Assembly (NCBI RefSeq): GCF_007004065.1
Contig: NZ_VFSV01000005.1
Coordinates: forward strand, 5,351-69,350
Source: Palleronia caenipelagi
Lineage (GTDB): Bacteria; Pseudomonadota; Alphaproteobacteria; Rhodobacterales; Rhodobacteraceae
Direction: 5' to 3'
Length of the DNA stretch: 64,000 nt
The position numbers were made by a program, and so were the translations under genes. A model generated the notes under the pieces. The model saw only the letters and a list, made by a program, of their open reading frames with translations, searched no databases and was not told the origin of the DNA. Each line of letters starts with the position of its first letter. Position 1 is the stretch's first letter. Below, one piece after another: positions 23,134 to 32,905 of the stretch.

Positions 23134-24522
23134 TCAGTAGCGGTAATGCTCGGGCTTGAACGGCCCCTCAGGCGTCACACCGATATAGGCCGCTTGCTCA
23201 GGGTCGAGCTTCGACAGCTTCGCACCGATCTTCGCCAGATGCAGCGCCGCGACCTTTTCGTCGAGATGCTTGGGCAGGATGTAAACATCGTTGTCGTACT
23301 TCTCACCGCGGGTCCACAGCTCGATCTGCGCCAGAACCTGATTGGTGAACGAGGCCGACATCACAAAGGACGGATGCCCCGTGGCGTTGCCGAGGTTCAG
23401 CAGCCGGCCTTCGGAGAGGAGGATGATCCGGTTGCCTGAAGGCATCTCGATCATATCCACCTGATCCTTGATATTGGTCCATTTGTGATTGCGCAGGTTC
23501 GCGACCTGAATCTCGTTGTCGAAATGGCCAATGTTACCGACGATCGCCATGTCTTTCATCGCGCGCATGTGCTCGATGCGGATCACGTCCTTGTTGCCGG
23601 TGGTGGTGATGAAAATGTCGGCGCTGTCGATCACGTCTTCGAGCAGCACGACCTCGAACCCATCCATCGCCGCCTGAAGCGCACAGATCGGGTCGATCTC
23701 CGTCACCTTCACCCGGGCACCGGCGCCGCGCAGCGACGCCGCCGAGCCCTTGCCCACGTCGCCATATCCGCAGACCACGGCGACCTTGCCTGCCATCATC
23801 GTATCGGTGGCGCGACGGATGCCGTCCACGAGGGATTCTTTGCAGCCGTATTTGTTGTCGAATTTCGACTTCGTCACGCTGTCATTGACGTTGATCGCCG
23901 GGAAGGGCAACTGGCCCTGCTTCTTCAGCTCATAGAGACGATGCACGCCGGTCGTGGTCTCCTCGGAGACGCCTTTGATCTGATCGCGCATCTTGCTGAA
24001 CCAGCCGGGGCTCTCCGCCATGCGCTTCTTGATCTGCTTCTTGATGACGGCCTCTTCTTCGGAGCCGGGGACGGGGATGATGTCCTCACCCGCCTCGGCA
24101 CGGGCGCCAAGCAGGATATACAGCGTCGCGTCGCCGCCATCGTCGAGGATCAGGTTTGGCCCCTCGGGGAACTGGAACGAGCGATCCAGATAATCCCAAT
24201 GTTCCTCAAGGCTCTGCCCCTTTATGGCAAAGACCGGGATCCCAGCATCGGCAATCGCGGCCGCCGCGTGGTCCTGGGTCGAGAAGATGTTGCAGGAGGC
24301 CCAGCGCACATCCGCGCCCAGCGCCACCAGCGTCTCGATCAGGACTGCGGTCTGGATTGTCATATGCAGCGAGCCGACGATGCGCGCGCCGCTGAGAGGC
24401 TTGGTCTCACCGAACTCCTCGCGCAGGGCCATCAGGCCCGGCATTTCAGTTTCAGCGATATCCAGTTCCTTGCGGCCAAAGCTGGCCAGAGAGATATCCT
24501 TGACGATGTAATCTTCAGCCAT
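23134..24522 (-). CDS. ahcY: Adenosylhomocysteinase
   Basis: A 462-residue protein from the ATG at 24522 ([20 protein letters not shown]). It shows the NAD-binding [20 protein letters not shown] loop, the substrate region [16 protein letters not shown] and the C-terminal [24 protein letters not shown]. It hydrolyses S-adenosylhomocysteine to homocysteine and adenosine, relieving product inhibition of methyltransferases such as BchM. An upstream in-frame ATG at 24585 is unlikely to be used. It is divergent from the HD-domain gene. Confidence 0.97.
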   Translation of the reverse strand: MAEDYIVKDISLASFGRKELDIAETEMPGLMALREEFGETKPLSGARIVGSLHMTIQTAVLIETLVALGADVRWASCNIFSTQDHAAAAIADAGIPVFAIKGQSLEEHWDYLDRSFQFPEGPNLILDDGGDATLYILLGARAEAGEDIIPVPGSEEEAVIKKQIKKRMAESPGWFSKMRDQIKGVSEETTTGVHRLYELKKQGQLPFPAINVNDSVTKSKFDNKYGCKESLVDGIRRATDTMMAGKVAVVCGYGDVGKGSAASLRGAGARVKVTEIDPICALQAAMDGFEVVLLEDVIDSADIFITTTGNKDVIRIEHMRAMKDMAIVGNIGHFDNEIQVANLRNHKWTNIKDQVDMIEMPSGNRIILLSEGRLLNLGNATGHPSFVMSASFTNQVLAQIELWTRGEKYDNDVYILPKHLDEKVAALHLAKIGAKLSKLDPEQAAYIGVTPEGPFKPEHYRY

Positions 24523-24666
24523 GCTTGGCTCCCGCGATAAAACAGTTCGCGCCGTCCTATCAGCGGCGCCTCCCTCCGGCAACATTCAGCGCGTGCGCCG
24601 GGTTGGGTTGCATTGTCGCTAGGCAAGAGGGAAAACCGCCGGACCAACCCTTGCTCCGAGGTTCCG

Positions 24667-25260
24667 ATGTCCAAGCCCCCCCGTGCGTGGCAGCGTATGC
24701 TGTCCGGTCGCCGCCTCGACCTGCTGGACCCGACGCCGGTGGATATCGAGATCTGCGACATTTCTCACGGGCTGGCCTTCGTCGCCCGTTGGAACGGCCA
24801 GACGCATGGCGATTTCCCCTACTCGGTGGCCGAACATTCGCTGTTGGTGGAGACGCTCTACACCCGCCTCGTGGCCCGGCCTGACCCCCGATGGCAACTG
24901 GCTGCACTGCTGCACGACGCGCCGGAATATGTGATCGGGGACATGATCTCGCCGGTCAAAAACGCCGTCGGGCCCGATTATAAGGCCCTTGACGAACGGC
25001 TCACCGCAGCGATCCATATCCGCTTTGGTCTGCCGGCCGCACTGCCTGTTCGGGTGAAGCAGCAGATCAAGAAAGCCGACCGGATCTCCGCCTTTATGGA
25101 GGCCACGCAAATCGCGGGCTTTACCGAGGCCGAGGCAGCACGATTTTTTGGCCGCCCCGATCCGGCACTGATCGAGGGGCTGGACATCAGCCTTCGGCCG
25201 CCGAAACAGGTGCGCGAAGACTACGTCGCCCGCCACGCGGATCTGCTGGCGCAAATCTAG
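24667..25260 (+). CDS. HD-domain phosphohydrolase (YfbR-like)
   Basis: A 197-residue HD-superfamily protein. The metal-binding residues are seen in SVAEHSLLV, AALLHDAPEYVIGDM and the later KKADRISAFMEA. YfbR-type enzymes remove phosphate from deoxynucleoside monophosphates; the exact substrate cannot be read from sequence. The ATG at 24667 follows GAGG. It is a single gene, divergent from ahcY. Confidence 0.82.
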   Translation: MSKPPRAWQRMLSGRRLDLLDPTPVDIEICDISHGLAFVARWNGQTHGDFPYSVAEHSLLVETLYTRLVARPDPRWQLAALLHDAPEYVIGDMISPVKNAVGPDYKALDERLTAAIHIRFGLPAALPVRVKQQIKKADRISAFMEATQIAGFTEAEAARFFGRPDPALIEGLDISLRPPKQVREDYVARHADLLAQI

Positions 25261-25314
25261 AGTCAGGATCAGACGGGAGCGTATTCCTGACTGATCCTGA
25301 CATCTTGAAAGAAG

Positions 25315-25392
25315 TTACTTCCGCTTGGTGCCGGAATTGGCGGTGTCGTTGCGGGTGGCGACGCGCAGGGTGTTGGCAAAGATGTTCAGCAT
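25315..25392 (-). CDS. Possible 25-residue peptide
   Basis: An ATG preceded by CGGAGGG at a good distance opens a 25-codon frame reading MLNIFANTLRVATRNDTANS and ending GTKRK. The clear ribosome site is the only support. The rest of this 330-base gap between the HD gene and frcA shows no gene or strong hairpin. Confidence 0.25.
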   Translation of the reverse strand: MLNIFANTLRVATRNDTANSGTKRK

Positions 25393-25591
25393 TGGGGCGC
25401 CCTCCGATGGAGATATGGGGTGAGCCTGACGTGCAGGCGGTGCGATAAGCGCCCATGTCACCGAAGTCGCAATAGGACAATCCGGAATCGAATGACCTCT
25501 GATCATGTCCGCTATGCTTTTGAAGCATAAGGACAAAAAACGCGCCCAACCGGGGTCAGGCGCGTCGTTTCACTCAATCAGAATGTCGGTT

Positions 25592-26365
25592 TCAGGCCGC
25601 TTCCTGCCCCTCGGGCGCTTTGGCGCCGGTCATATAGGCCACCGCGTCGGACATGGTGTGCTCCTTCGGGTCCAGCACGCAGAGGCGGCTGCCCAGACGG
25701 TGCACGTGGATCCGGTCGGCCACCTCGAACACGTGGGGCATGTTGTGGCTGATCAGGATGATCGGAATGCCACGGGATTTCACGTCGAGAATCAGCTCCA
25801 GCACCTTGCGGCTTTCCTTGACCCCCAGCGCAGCGGTGGGCTCGTCGAGGATGATGACCTTCGATCCAAAGGCTGCGGCGCGGGCCACGGCCACACCCTG
25901 ACGCTGACCGCCCGATAGGGTCTCGACCGGCTGGCTGATGTTCTGAATCGTCATCAGACCCAGCTCACTGAGCTTGGCGCGGGCGAAGTCTTCCATCTGC
26001 TTTTTATCGAGCTTGCGGAAGTATTTGCCCATAAAGCCCTGCTGACGGATCTCACGCCCCATGAACATGTTGTCCGCAATCGACAGCGCCGGGGACATGG
26101 CAAGGGTCTGGTAGACCGTCTCGATCCCCTGCTCCCGCGCGTCCGTCGGGCTGCTGAAGGAAACCTTCTGCCCGTCCAGCGTGATCTCACCCTCGTCGGG
26201 GATCACGGCACCCGAAAGCGCCTTGATCAGGGTGGATTTGCCGGCGCCATTGTCACCGATTACCGCGAGGATCTCACCGGGATAGAGGTCGAAGTCGCAG
26301 CGGTCGAGGGCCGTCACCTTGCCGTAACGCTTGACGAGGCCGCGTCCTTTGAGAATCGGTTCCAT
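25592..26365 (-). CDS. frcA: Sugar ABC transporter ATP-binding protein (FrcA-like)
   Basis: A 257-residue single-cassette ATPase: Walker A GDNGAGKST near residue 37, signature ETLSGGQRQ and Walker B VIILDEPTAALG. Carbohydrate-type CUT2 ATPases often have two fused cassettes; FrcA of the fructose system has one, as here. Its ATG overlaps the permease stop (TAATG). It energises uptake through FrcC. The assignment to fructose rests on operon resemblance to rhizobial frcBCA. Confidence 0.87.
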   Translation of the reverse strand: MEPILKGRGLVKRYGKVTALDRCDFDLYPGEILAVIGDNGAGKSTLIKALSGAVIPDEGEITLDGQKVSFSSPTDAREQGIETVYQTLAMSPALSIADNMFMGREIRQQGFMGKYFRKLDKKQMEDFARAKLSELGLMTIQNISQPVETLSGGQRQGVAVARAAAFGSKVIILDEPTAALGVKESRKVLELILDVKSRGIPIILISHNMPHVFEVADRIHVHRLGSRLCVLDPKEHTMSDAVAYMTGAKAPEGQEAA

Positions 26366-27441
26366 TACGACGACACCTTTCTGATCCACTGGTCCACGGT
26401 CACGGCGGCGATGATCAGCGCACCGATCAGGAGGAAGGTCCATTGCGGGTTGGCGCCAGCCATCCGCAGGCCCAGTTCGAACACACCAACGATCAGCGCA
26501 CCGAAAAAGGCGCCCAAAATCGAGCCGCGTCCGCCAAAGAGCGAGATGCCCCCGATCACGACAGCGGTGATCGACTGGATGTTGCCCATCATGCCGGTCG
26601 AGGCCGAGGGCGAGATGGAGCCAAACCGGCCGATCATCACCCAGCCTGCCAGCGCGCAAATGAAGCCGACGAGCATGTAGACCGACATGATCGTGCGGTG
26701 AACATTCACACCCGCCAGTTCCGCCGCATCCGGGTCATCGCCGACGGCATAGACGTGGCGGCCCCAAGCGGTGGAGCGCAGCGCGTAAGCGAGGGCCAGG
26801 ATCAGTCCAAGCATCAGCAACACGCCGAGGGTAAATGTCGCGCCTCCGATCTGGAACTTGGCGCCCATGAGTTGCAGGAAGGCAGCCTGTTCCTCGATAT
26901 CCTGCGCACGGATGGTCTCGTTACGCGAATAGAGGTAGTTGGCGGCCAGAACGATCTGCCACATGCCCAGCGTGACGATGAAGGGCGGCAGCTTGACCCG
27001 GCTGACCAGCCAGCCGTTCAGAGCGCCGATGGCGGTGCCGATGGTCAGTCCAATGGCCACAGACATCACCGGCGGAACGCCGTAGCGAAAGCTGAACTGC
27101 CCCATAATGACCGAGCTCAGCACAGCCAGAGCACCGACCGACAGGTCGATGCCCGCCGTGAGGATCACGAGGCTCTGCGCAGCAGCCAGTACGCCCACGA
27201 TCTGCACCTGTTGCAGGATCAGCGTCATGGCAAAGGGCGAGAAGAACTTCGAGCCCAGCGTCAGGCCGAAAATCAGGATGGCCGATACGAGAACGATCAG
27301 CGGCACAAGGGATGGGTTGTGGTGGAGGGTGTCGTGGATGTGGCCCACGAGTCCTTTTTTGTGCGTTTCGAAGGAGGCAACCTCCTGCGATGCACCGGCC
27401 GTTGCGGCCTCATAATTATCTGTCGTGGTGTCCGACGACAT
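26365..27441 (-). CDS. frcC: Sugar ABC transporter permease (FrcC-like)
   Basis: A 358-residue inner-membrane permease of the BPD_transp_2/RbsC type with eight or more hydrophobic segments and the signature ILTAGIDLSVGALAVLSSV near 120. A hydrophilic N-terminus of about 50 residues precedes the first helix, as in FrcC. ATG at 27441 is used; a longer in-frame start at 27504 has no support. It is followed directly by the ATPase gene. Confidence 0.88.
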   Translation of the reverse strand: MSSDTTTDNYEAATAGASQEVASFETHKKGLVGHIHDTLHHNPSLVPLIVLVSAILIFGLTLGSKFFSPFAMTLILQQVQIVGVLAAAQSLVILTAGIDLSVGALAVLSSVIMGQFSFRYGVPPVMSVAIGLTIGTAIGALNGWLVSRVKLPPFIVTLGMWQIVLAANYLYSRNETIRAQDIEEQAAFLQLMGAKFQIGGATFTLGVLLMLGLILALAYALRSTAWGRHVYAVGDDPDAAELAGVNVHRTIMSVYMLVGFICALAGWVMIGRFGSISPSASTGMMGNIQSITAVVIGGISLFGGRGSILGAFFGALIVGVFELGLRMAGANPQWTFLLIGALIIAAVTVDQWIRKVSS

Positions 27442-27531
27442 GGCGTAGCTCCCGGAACAGGGTGTGACGACCTGCGGGGGCTCGCCGCGCCCCGCGCGAT
27501 ACATGGGATAGGGCGGCTAAAAGACGGATGA

Positions 27532-27551
27532 GGGGGCGCCGACGCGCCCCC
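27532..27551 (-). terminator. Hairpin between frcB and frcC
   Basis: GGGGGCGC/GCGCCCCC around a four-base loop, 20 bases past the frcB stop. On the minus strand TCTTTT follows a few bases later. Hairpins here usually lower expression of membrane components relative to the abundant binding protein, by partial termination or by protecting the upstream mRNA. Confidence 0.6.
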
Positions 27552-27570
27552 TCAAGCATCACAGAAGGGA

Positions 27571-28599
27571 TCAGCCCCAGCAGAGGTTCTTACCTTCTTC
27601 GACCGAGATCGACTCGACGCCATCGACGGGCTTGTCGGTGACAAGACCAACGCCAGTGTCGAAGAAGTTCTTGCCTTCGGTGGCTGCGGGCTTTTCGCCG
27701 GACTCGGCGAACTTCGCGATCGCTTCAATGCCCATGGAGGCCATCTTCAGCGGGTACTGCTGCGAGGTGGCGCCGATCACGCCATCGGCCACGTTGTCCA
27801 CGCCCGGGCAGCCGCCGTCGACGGAGACGATCAGCACGTCGTTCTCACGGCCCAGACCCTTGAGCGCCTCATAGGCACCGGCAGCGGCGGGCTCGTTGAT
27901 GGTATAGACGACGTTGATTTCGGGATCGATCGCCAGCAGGTTCTCCATGCCCTTCCGGCCGCCATCGGTGGCACCGTCGGAGACGTCCTGACCCACGATG
28001 CGCGGATCTTCTTCGTCGCCCCACTTGTTCGGGTCACCGAGGTCGATGCCGAAGCCCTGCAGGAAGCCTTGGTTGCGCAGCACGCCAACGGTAGGCTGGG
28101 AGATGTTGATGTTCAGAAGGCCGATCTTGGCGTTCTCGGCATCGTCACCCATCATGCCAGCGGCCCACTTGCCGATCAGCTCACCGGCCAGGAAGTTGTC
28201 GGTGGCGAAGGTCATATCGGCGGCGTCGATCGGGTCGAGCGGCGTATCGAGCGCGATGACCAGAAGACCAGCTTCGCGGGCCTGCTCGATGGTCGGGGCG
28301 ATACCGGCCGGGTCGGAGGGGGTGATCAGGATGCCCTTGGCACCATCGGCGATGCAGGTCTCGACCGCAGCAACCTGGGTCTCATTGTCGCCGTCGATCT
28401 TGCCGGCATAGGTCTTCAGCGTGACGCCCAGCTCCTCGGCCTTGGCGGCGGCGCCTTCGCGCATCTTCACGAAGAACGGGTTGGTGTCGGTCTTGGTGAT
28501 CAGACAAGCGGACACATCACCGTGGCCACCGGCATGGGCCATGGCGCCAAACAGCGACATGGCGGTCGCACCGAACAGAGCGGTTTTCGTCAGTTTCAT
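27571..28599 (-). CDS. frcB: Periplasmic sugar-binding protein (FrcB-like)
   Basis: A 342-residue protein with a signal peptide ([20 protein letters not shown], cleavage after AHA) and a type-I periplasmic-binding fold: [42 protein letters not shown], and [10 protein letters not shown] in the hinge. It binds the sugar, probably fructose, and delivers it to FrcC. It is first in the operon, divergent from frcR across a regulatory gap. Confidence 0.9.
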   Translation of the reverse strand: MKLTKTALFGATAMSLFGAMAHAGGHGDVSACLITKTDTNPFFVKMREGAAAKAEELGVTLKTYAGKIDGDNETQVAAVETCIADGAKGILITPSDPAGIAPTIEQAREAGLLVIALDTPLDPIDAADMTFATDNFLAGELIGKWAAGMMGDDAENAKIGLLNINISQPTVGVLRNQGFLQGFGIDLGDPNKWGDEEDPRIVGQDVSDGATDGGRKGMENLLAIDPEINVVYTINEPAAAGAYEALKGLGRENDVLIVSVDGGCPGVDNVADGVIGATSQQYPLKMASMGIEAIAKFAESGEKPAATEGKNFFDTGVGLVTDKPVDGVESISVEEGKNLCWG

Positions 28600-28864
28600 G
28601 CGTTTCCTCCCGATACAGCTCGGCATTGCGAGCCAAAATTAGAATTCGCCGGTCTCACCCGGTGCACGCAAAATGACGTTAGTTTTTCCACCTGTCAATA
28701 ATTCATTTTGTCAGATTTAATTAGCGAGGGCGACAGAATGCTTCGTGGATCCTCGCTGCAATGCGGCGTAAAATGCCTTTTTCTTGACAGCTAGTGCACC
28801 CCTGCTCTTAAATCACCTTTGCTGACAAAAGCCGCCAAGGCGTGTCAGCGAGGGAGGATATAGC
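28600..28864. promoter_or_regulatory. Divergent control region of frcBCA and frcR
   Basis: An AT-rich gap. Toward frcR, TTGACA (28784-28789) and TTAAAT (28808-28813) are 18 bases apart. Toward frcB, a TTGACA lies at 28698-28693 on the minus strand. TGTCA elements occur at 28693 and 28709, sixteen bases apart, with a TGACA in the frcR -35 box. They are candidates for FrcR operators. Confidence 0.5.
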
Positions 28865-30061
28865 ATGGCACCGAGTGAACACTCACTCAACCGTAACGCG
28901 CAGGATGCGACATTGCGCGGCACGAATCAGAGCGGGGTGCGCGACCATAACGAGCGGCTCGTGCTATCGCTGCTGCGCCGGGATGGCGCACTCGCGAAGG
29001 CGGAAATCGCCCGCGCCACGGGTCTGTCGGCGCAGACTGTGTCGGTCATCACCCGAAGCCTGGAAGACGAAGGGATCATCCTGCGGGACGCGCCGCGCCG
29101 GGGCCGAATCGGTCAGCCCTCCGTCCCCATGCGTCTCAATCCCGATGGTGCCTATTTTCACGGCGTCACAGTAGGCCGGCGCCATTCAGAGCACCTGTTG
29201 GTGAATATGGTAGGGGACGTGATCAGCCGACATCGCTTTTTGCATCCCTATCCCGATTATGACGACATCTTTGGATTTATCCGCAGCGCCGCCCACGACA
29301 TCCATCAAGGGCTCAGCGATGACGCACGAGGTCGTGTCGCCGGGCTCGGCATCGCCCTGCCCGGGGCGATGTGGGAATGGGCCGAGCATCTGGGTGTCAC
29401 ATCCGACGCGCTGGCCCCGTGGCGGACGCGCGACCTCGCAACGGATGTCGCCGCTGCCCTTGATATGGATGTTGATGTGCGCAACGACGCCTCCTGCGCC
29501 TGCGCCGGAGAACTGGTTTTCGGCAGCATCCCGGACATGCCGCCCGCGATGCTGCATATCTTCATCGACTATTTCATCGGCGCCGGGCTGGTGCTGGACG
29601 GACAACTCTTTACGGGCCGCACCGGCAACGCAGGCGCCATCGGCCCCATGCGGATCCCCCAAGCGGATGGGCGCACACGTCCGCTTCTAGCCGTGTCATC
29701 TTTATTCATGCTGGCGGACCGGCTTGAAACCGCTGGCAAGGACACCTCTGCCCTTTGGCGCATGCCCCCTGAATGGACGGACGCCGAGCCCCAACTCAGC
29801 GACTGGATCACTGAAATTGCGCCGGGTATGGCCCACGCGATCTCCGTGGTGGCGAGTGTGCTCGACATCGAGATGGTGGTGATCGACGGTCATATGCCCG
29901 AGGAAGTCCGCCAGCGAATCGTCGCTCATGTGGACAGGGCGGCGGATGGCATCAATTTTACCGGCAGTCTCAGACCAGAGATCCGCGCTGGGACCGTGGG
30001 TCCCGATGCGCGGTCGCTGGGCGCCGCGGCCCTGCCGCTCGCCCAACGCTTCATGCTGTAG
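28865..30061 (+). CDS. frcR: ROK-family transcription regulator (FrcR-like)
   Basis: A 398-residue protein: N-terminal winged helix (about 30-85, LAKAEIARATGLSAQTVSVI) and a C-terminal ROK sugar-kinase-like domain with GLGIALPG and NDASCACAGELVFG, but without full catalytic and zinc motifs. It is expected to repress frcBCA until a sugar or sugar phosphate binds. Divergent orientation supports that. ATG 28865 follows GAGGGAGG. Confidence 0.88.
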   Translation: MAPSEHSLNRNAQDATLRGTNQSGVRDHNERLVLSLLRRDGALAKAEIARATGLSAQTVSVITRSLEDEGIILRDAPRRGRIGQPSVPMRLNPDGAYFHGVTVGRRHSEHLLVNMVGDVISRHRFLHPYPDYDDIFGFIRSAAHDIHQGLSDDARGRVAGLGIALPGAMWEWAEHLGVTSDALAPWRTRDLATDVAAALDMDVDVRNDASCACAGELVFGSIPDMPPAMLHIFIDYFIGAGLVLDGQLFTGRTGNAGAIGPMRIPQADGRTRPLLAVSSLFMLADRLETAGKDTSALWRMPPEWTDAEPQLSDWITEIAPGMAHAISVVASVLDIEMVVIDGHMPEEVRQRIVAHVDRAADGINFTGSLRPEIRAGTVGPDARSLGAAALPLAQRFML

Positions 30062-30064
30062 CGT

Positions 30065-30670
30065 TCAGCGCCGACGGTCGCGGCGCGCGGACATGGGCTG
30101 GAAGGCCACGCCCACATGGGCCTCGCAGTAGGGCTTACCCTGCTGCACGGCGAGACCACAGAACCAGAAATGCTCGCTGGCGGGATCGCCGATCGGCCAT
30201 TTGCAGGTGCGCTCGGTCAGCTCCATAAGGCTGAGGCGCTTGGCGGTCTTTTCCACCTCACGCACATTTTCCAGCGCTTCGGGGCTGATCTCATTGGCCG
30301 AGGTTTGCGGCGGCAGGGGCTGACCCGCGGGAACGATCCGGCGACGCGCGGGAATGGCGGGCACCTGAGCCTCAACCGGCTCTTCCTCGACAGGTGCGGC
30401 GGCTGGCTCTTCGGCGGGCTCCGGCGCGGGCTTTGCAGCGGGCGCCTCCGCGACGGGCTCGGCCTTAGGCGCCTCGGGCGCAGGCTCAGCCTTGGCGGCG
30501 GGTTTGGCCGCATCCCCCGGGGTCACCCGATTCGACAGGCCCAACCGGTGCACCTTGCCGATCACCGCATTGCGGGTCACATCGCCCAGCTCCTTGGCGA
30601 TCTGGCTGGCGGAGTGACCCTCGTTCCACATTTGCTTGAGGCGCTCGACGCGCTCTTCGGTCCATGCCAT
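30065..30670 (-). CDS. gcrA: Cell-cycle regulator GcrA
   Basis: A 201-residue protein starting MAWTEERVERLKQMWNEGHS, the invariant GcrA N-terminus. Its DNA-binding domain (ASQIAKELGDVTRNAVIGKV) occupies residues 20-45. An Ala/Pro/Glu-rich linker leads to the C-terminal RNA-polymerase-binding part (CKWPIGDPASEHFWFCG). GcrA stabilises sigma-70 polymerase at promoters with methylated GANTC. It ends three bases past the frcR stop, convergent. Confidence 0.95.
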   Translation of the reverse strand: MAWTEERVERLKQMWNEGHSASQIAKELGDVTRNAVIGKVHRLGLSNRVTPGDAAKPAAKAEPAPEAPKAEPVAEAPAAKPAPEPAEEPAAAPVEEEPVEAQVPAIPARRRIVPAGQPLPPQTSANEISPEALENVREVEKTAKRLSLMELTERTCKWPIGDPASEHFWFCGLAVQQGKPYCEAHVGVAFQPMSARRDRRR

Positions 30671-30767
30671 ATCCGGATCCTCGATAACTGCGGCTGTTTG
30701 GAATCTCTGCCCTATTCTAAGCATGGCGCCGCCCGATACAAGGCAAGCACTCAGGAGAAGTCGCGCT

Positions 30768-31577
30768 GTGATCGATTCAAACGCTCCGGAAATGGGCGTC
30801 CGCCGCTTTGGACGCTGGAACTGGCTGGGCACGAAGACCCTCGCCCGCCGCGAATATCGCCGCTTTATGGCGATCTGGGCGCAGACCATCGTCGGCCCCC
30901 TGATCACCGCCGGCCTGTTCCTCGCGGTCTTCGCCATCGCCATCGGCCCGACCCGCGGCGATGTCATGGGCGTGCCCTATATCCAGTTCATGGCGCCGGG
31001 CCTGATGATGATGACGGTGATCCAGAACGCCTTTGCCAATACGTCGTCGTCGATCCTCGCGGCCAAGGTGCAGGGCAACATTGTCGATACCCTGATGCCC
31101 CCCCTCGCGCCCATCGAGATGACCATCGGCTATCTCGCCGGAGGCATAGCCCGGGGCGGTGTGGTGGCTCTTGTCATCGGTTTTGTGATGATAACCGTGA
31201 TCGGCACGGGGCTGGCCCATCCAATCATTTTCCTGCTCTTCGTGCTGACCGGCGCAACGATGATGGGCGCGCTAGGCATCCTCGGCGGCATCTATGCGGC
31301 AAAGTTCGACCAGATGTCCGCGATCACCAATTTCATCATCACGCCGCTCTCATTCCTCTCGGGCACCTTCTACTCCATCGAAGCGCTGCCGGCACCGCTC
31401 ACCGCCCTGTCGCACCTGAACCCGTTCTTCTACCTCATTGACGGCGCGCGCTATGGCACGCTCGGGGTCTCGGACGCCTCCCCGGTGCTGGGCCTGACGG
31501 TTTGTATTCTCGTCACCGCCGGGCTCGTGGCATGGTGCTGGCACTGGTTCCGCACAGGCTACCGCCTGAAGTCCTGA
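30768..31577 (+). CDS. ABC-2 type transport permease
   Basis: A 269-residue integral membrane protein with six predicted helices. It is of the ABC-2 (NodJ/YadH-like) group: a cytoplasmic N-terminus, then [22 protein letters not shown] and a C-terminal re-entrant [14 protein letters not shown]-like signature ([18 protein letters not shown]). It exports an unidentified lipid, polysaccharide or drug. The GTG at 30768 after AGGAGAAG is chosen. No ATPase partner is adjacent in this window, which is unusual. Confidence 0.82.
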   Translation: MIDSNAPEMGVRRFGRWNWLGTKTLARREYRRFMAIWAQTIVGPLITAGLFLAVFAIAIGPTRGDVMGVPYIQFMAPGLMMMTVIQNAFANTSSSILAAKVQGNIVDTLMPPLAPIEMTIGYLAGGIARGGVVALVIGFVMITVIGTGLAHPIIFLLFVLTGATMMGALGILGGIYAAKFDQMSAITNFIITPLSFLSGTFYSIEALPAPLTALSHLNPFFYLIDGARYGTLGVSDASPVLGLTVCILVTAGLVAWCWHWFRTGYRLKS

Positions 31578-31639
31578 CGATTGACAGCCCCGCCGCTTCT
31601 TGCCACCCAATTGCAACCGCTTTTTCACAGGAAAACACC

Positions 31640-32815
31640 ATGATCCCCGCTGTTCTCCCCACCTATGCCCGCACAACGCTCGCCTTCGAGCGCGGCGAAG
31701 GCTCCTGGCTCTGGACGGAGGATGGCACCCGATATCTCGATTTCGGGGCCGGGATCGCGGTGAACGCTCTGGGCCACGCCAACCCCGAACTGGTTGCGGC
31801 CTTGACCGAACAGGCGGCCAAGGTCTGGCACGTCTCGAACCTCTATGAGATCCCGGCGCAGGAACGGCTCGCCGAACAACTCGTCGCCCATACCTTTGCC
31901 GACACGGTGTTTTTCACCAATTCCGGCACAGAGAGCTGTGAACTGGCGATCAAGATGGCGCGCAAGTACTGGTCCGACGAAGGCGAGGGCCGGACGGAGA
32001 TCCTGACCTTCGCCGGGGCGTTCCACGGCCGCTCCACTGGCGCCATCTCAGCCGCCGGTTCAGAGAAACTGACCGCCGGATTCGGCCCGCTCCTGCCGGG
32101 CTTCACCCAGCTCCCATGGGGCGATCACGAGGCGCTGGAGGCCGCCGCCACAGATCAGATCGCCGCCATCGTGGTAGAGCCTGTTCAGGGCGAGGGCGGC
32201 ATCCGCCCCCTCCCCGATGCCTGCCTTAAAGGGTTGCGCGACCTTTGCGACCGGACCGGCGCGCTGCTGATCCTCGACGAGGTGCAGTGTGGGATGGGCC
32301 GGACCGGACGGCTCTTTGCTCATGAATGGTCCGGCATCACCCCCGACATCATGATGGTCGCCAAGGGTATCGGCGGTGGCTTTCCCCTCGGTGCTGTGCT
32401 CGCGACCGAAGACGCCGCCTCCGGCATGACCACGGGCACCCACGGTTCGACCTATGGCGGCAACCCGCTGGCCTGCGCCGTGGGCGGCAAGGTTCTCGAC
32501 ATCGTCACCGAGCCCGCCTTCCTCGACCGCGTCTCCGCCGCATCCGGGCGTCTTCGTCAGGGGCTGGAGGGCCTCGTGGCCAGTCACCCCGACATCTTCG
32601 AAGGTGTGCGCGGTCAGGGACTGATGGTCGGGCTCAAGCTTCGTGTCCCTCCCGCCGATCTCGTCGCCGCAGCCCGCGACCAGCACTTGCTGACCGTTCC
32701 CGCCGCCGATAACGTTGTTCGCCTCCTGCCGCCCCTCAACATCACCGACGAGGAGATCGACGCGGGCCTCAAGGCGCTCGACGCCGCGGCCAATGCTCTC
32801 AAGGCGACCGTCTGA
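31640..32815 (+). CDS. argD: Acetylornithine aminotransferase
   Basis: A 391-residue class-III PLP aminotransferase: [45 protein letters not shown] and the PLP lysine in [15 protein letters not shown]. It converts N-acetylglutamate semialdehyde to N-acetylornithine in arginine synthesis and may also serve in lysine synthesis. ATG 31640 gives the usual start. It is followed by argF, the conserved alphaproteobacterial pair, with a dispersed repeat in the gap. Confidence 0.93.
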   Translation: MIPAVLPTYARTTLAFERGEGSWLWTEDGTRYLDFGAGIAVNALGHANPELVAALTEQAAKVWHVSNLYEIPAQERLAEQLVAHTFADTVFFTNSGTESCELAIKMARKYWSDEGEGRTEILTFAGAFHGRSTGAISAAGSEKLTAGFGPLLPGFTQLPWGDHEALEAAATDQIAAIVVEPVQGEGGIRPLPDACLKGLRDLCDRTGALLILDEVQCGMGRTGRLFAHEWSGITPDIMMVAKGIGGGFPLGAVLATEDAASGMTTGTHGSTYGGNPLACAVGGKVLDIVTEPAFLDRVSAASGRLRQGLEGLVASHPDIFEGVRGQGLMVGLKLRVPPADLVAAARDQHLLTVPAADNVVRLLPPLNITDEEIDAGLKALDAAANALKATV

Positions 32816-32818
32816 GCC

Positions 32819-32849
32819 CTTCATCTTTCCTCAAATACCCCGGGGGAGC
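32819..32849 (+). repeat. Partial copy of a dispersed palindromic repeat, argD-argF gap
   Basis: CTTCATCTTTCCTCAAATAC followed by CCCGGGGGAGC matches the repeat at 54011-54060 and 55403-55452 over its first 31 bases with one mismatch and one extra base. The palindromic half is replaced by a different GC-rich inverted repeat (GCTGACC-AGC-GGTCAGC). Confidence 0.75.
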
Positions 32850-32905
32850 TGACCAGCGGTCAGCGGGGGCAGCGCCCCCTCCCCGCCCAGAACCGGATCC
32901 GACCC

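Noticed and set aside
24523-24666. SAH riboswitch upstream of ahcY
   Set aside because: The leader is GC-rich and short, but I could not find the conserved SAH-riboswitch core (GAGGAGCGCUGC-like and GCCAGGCUCG-like strings).
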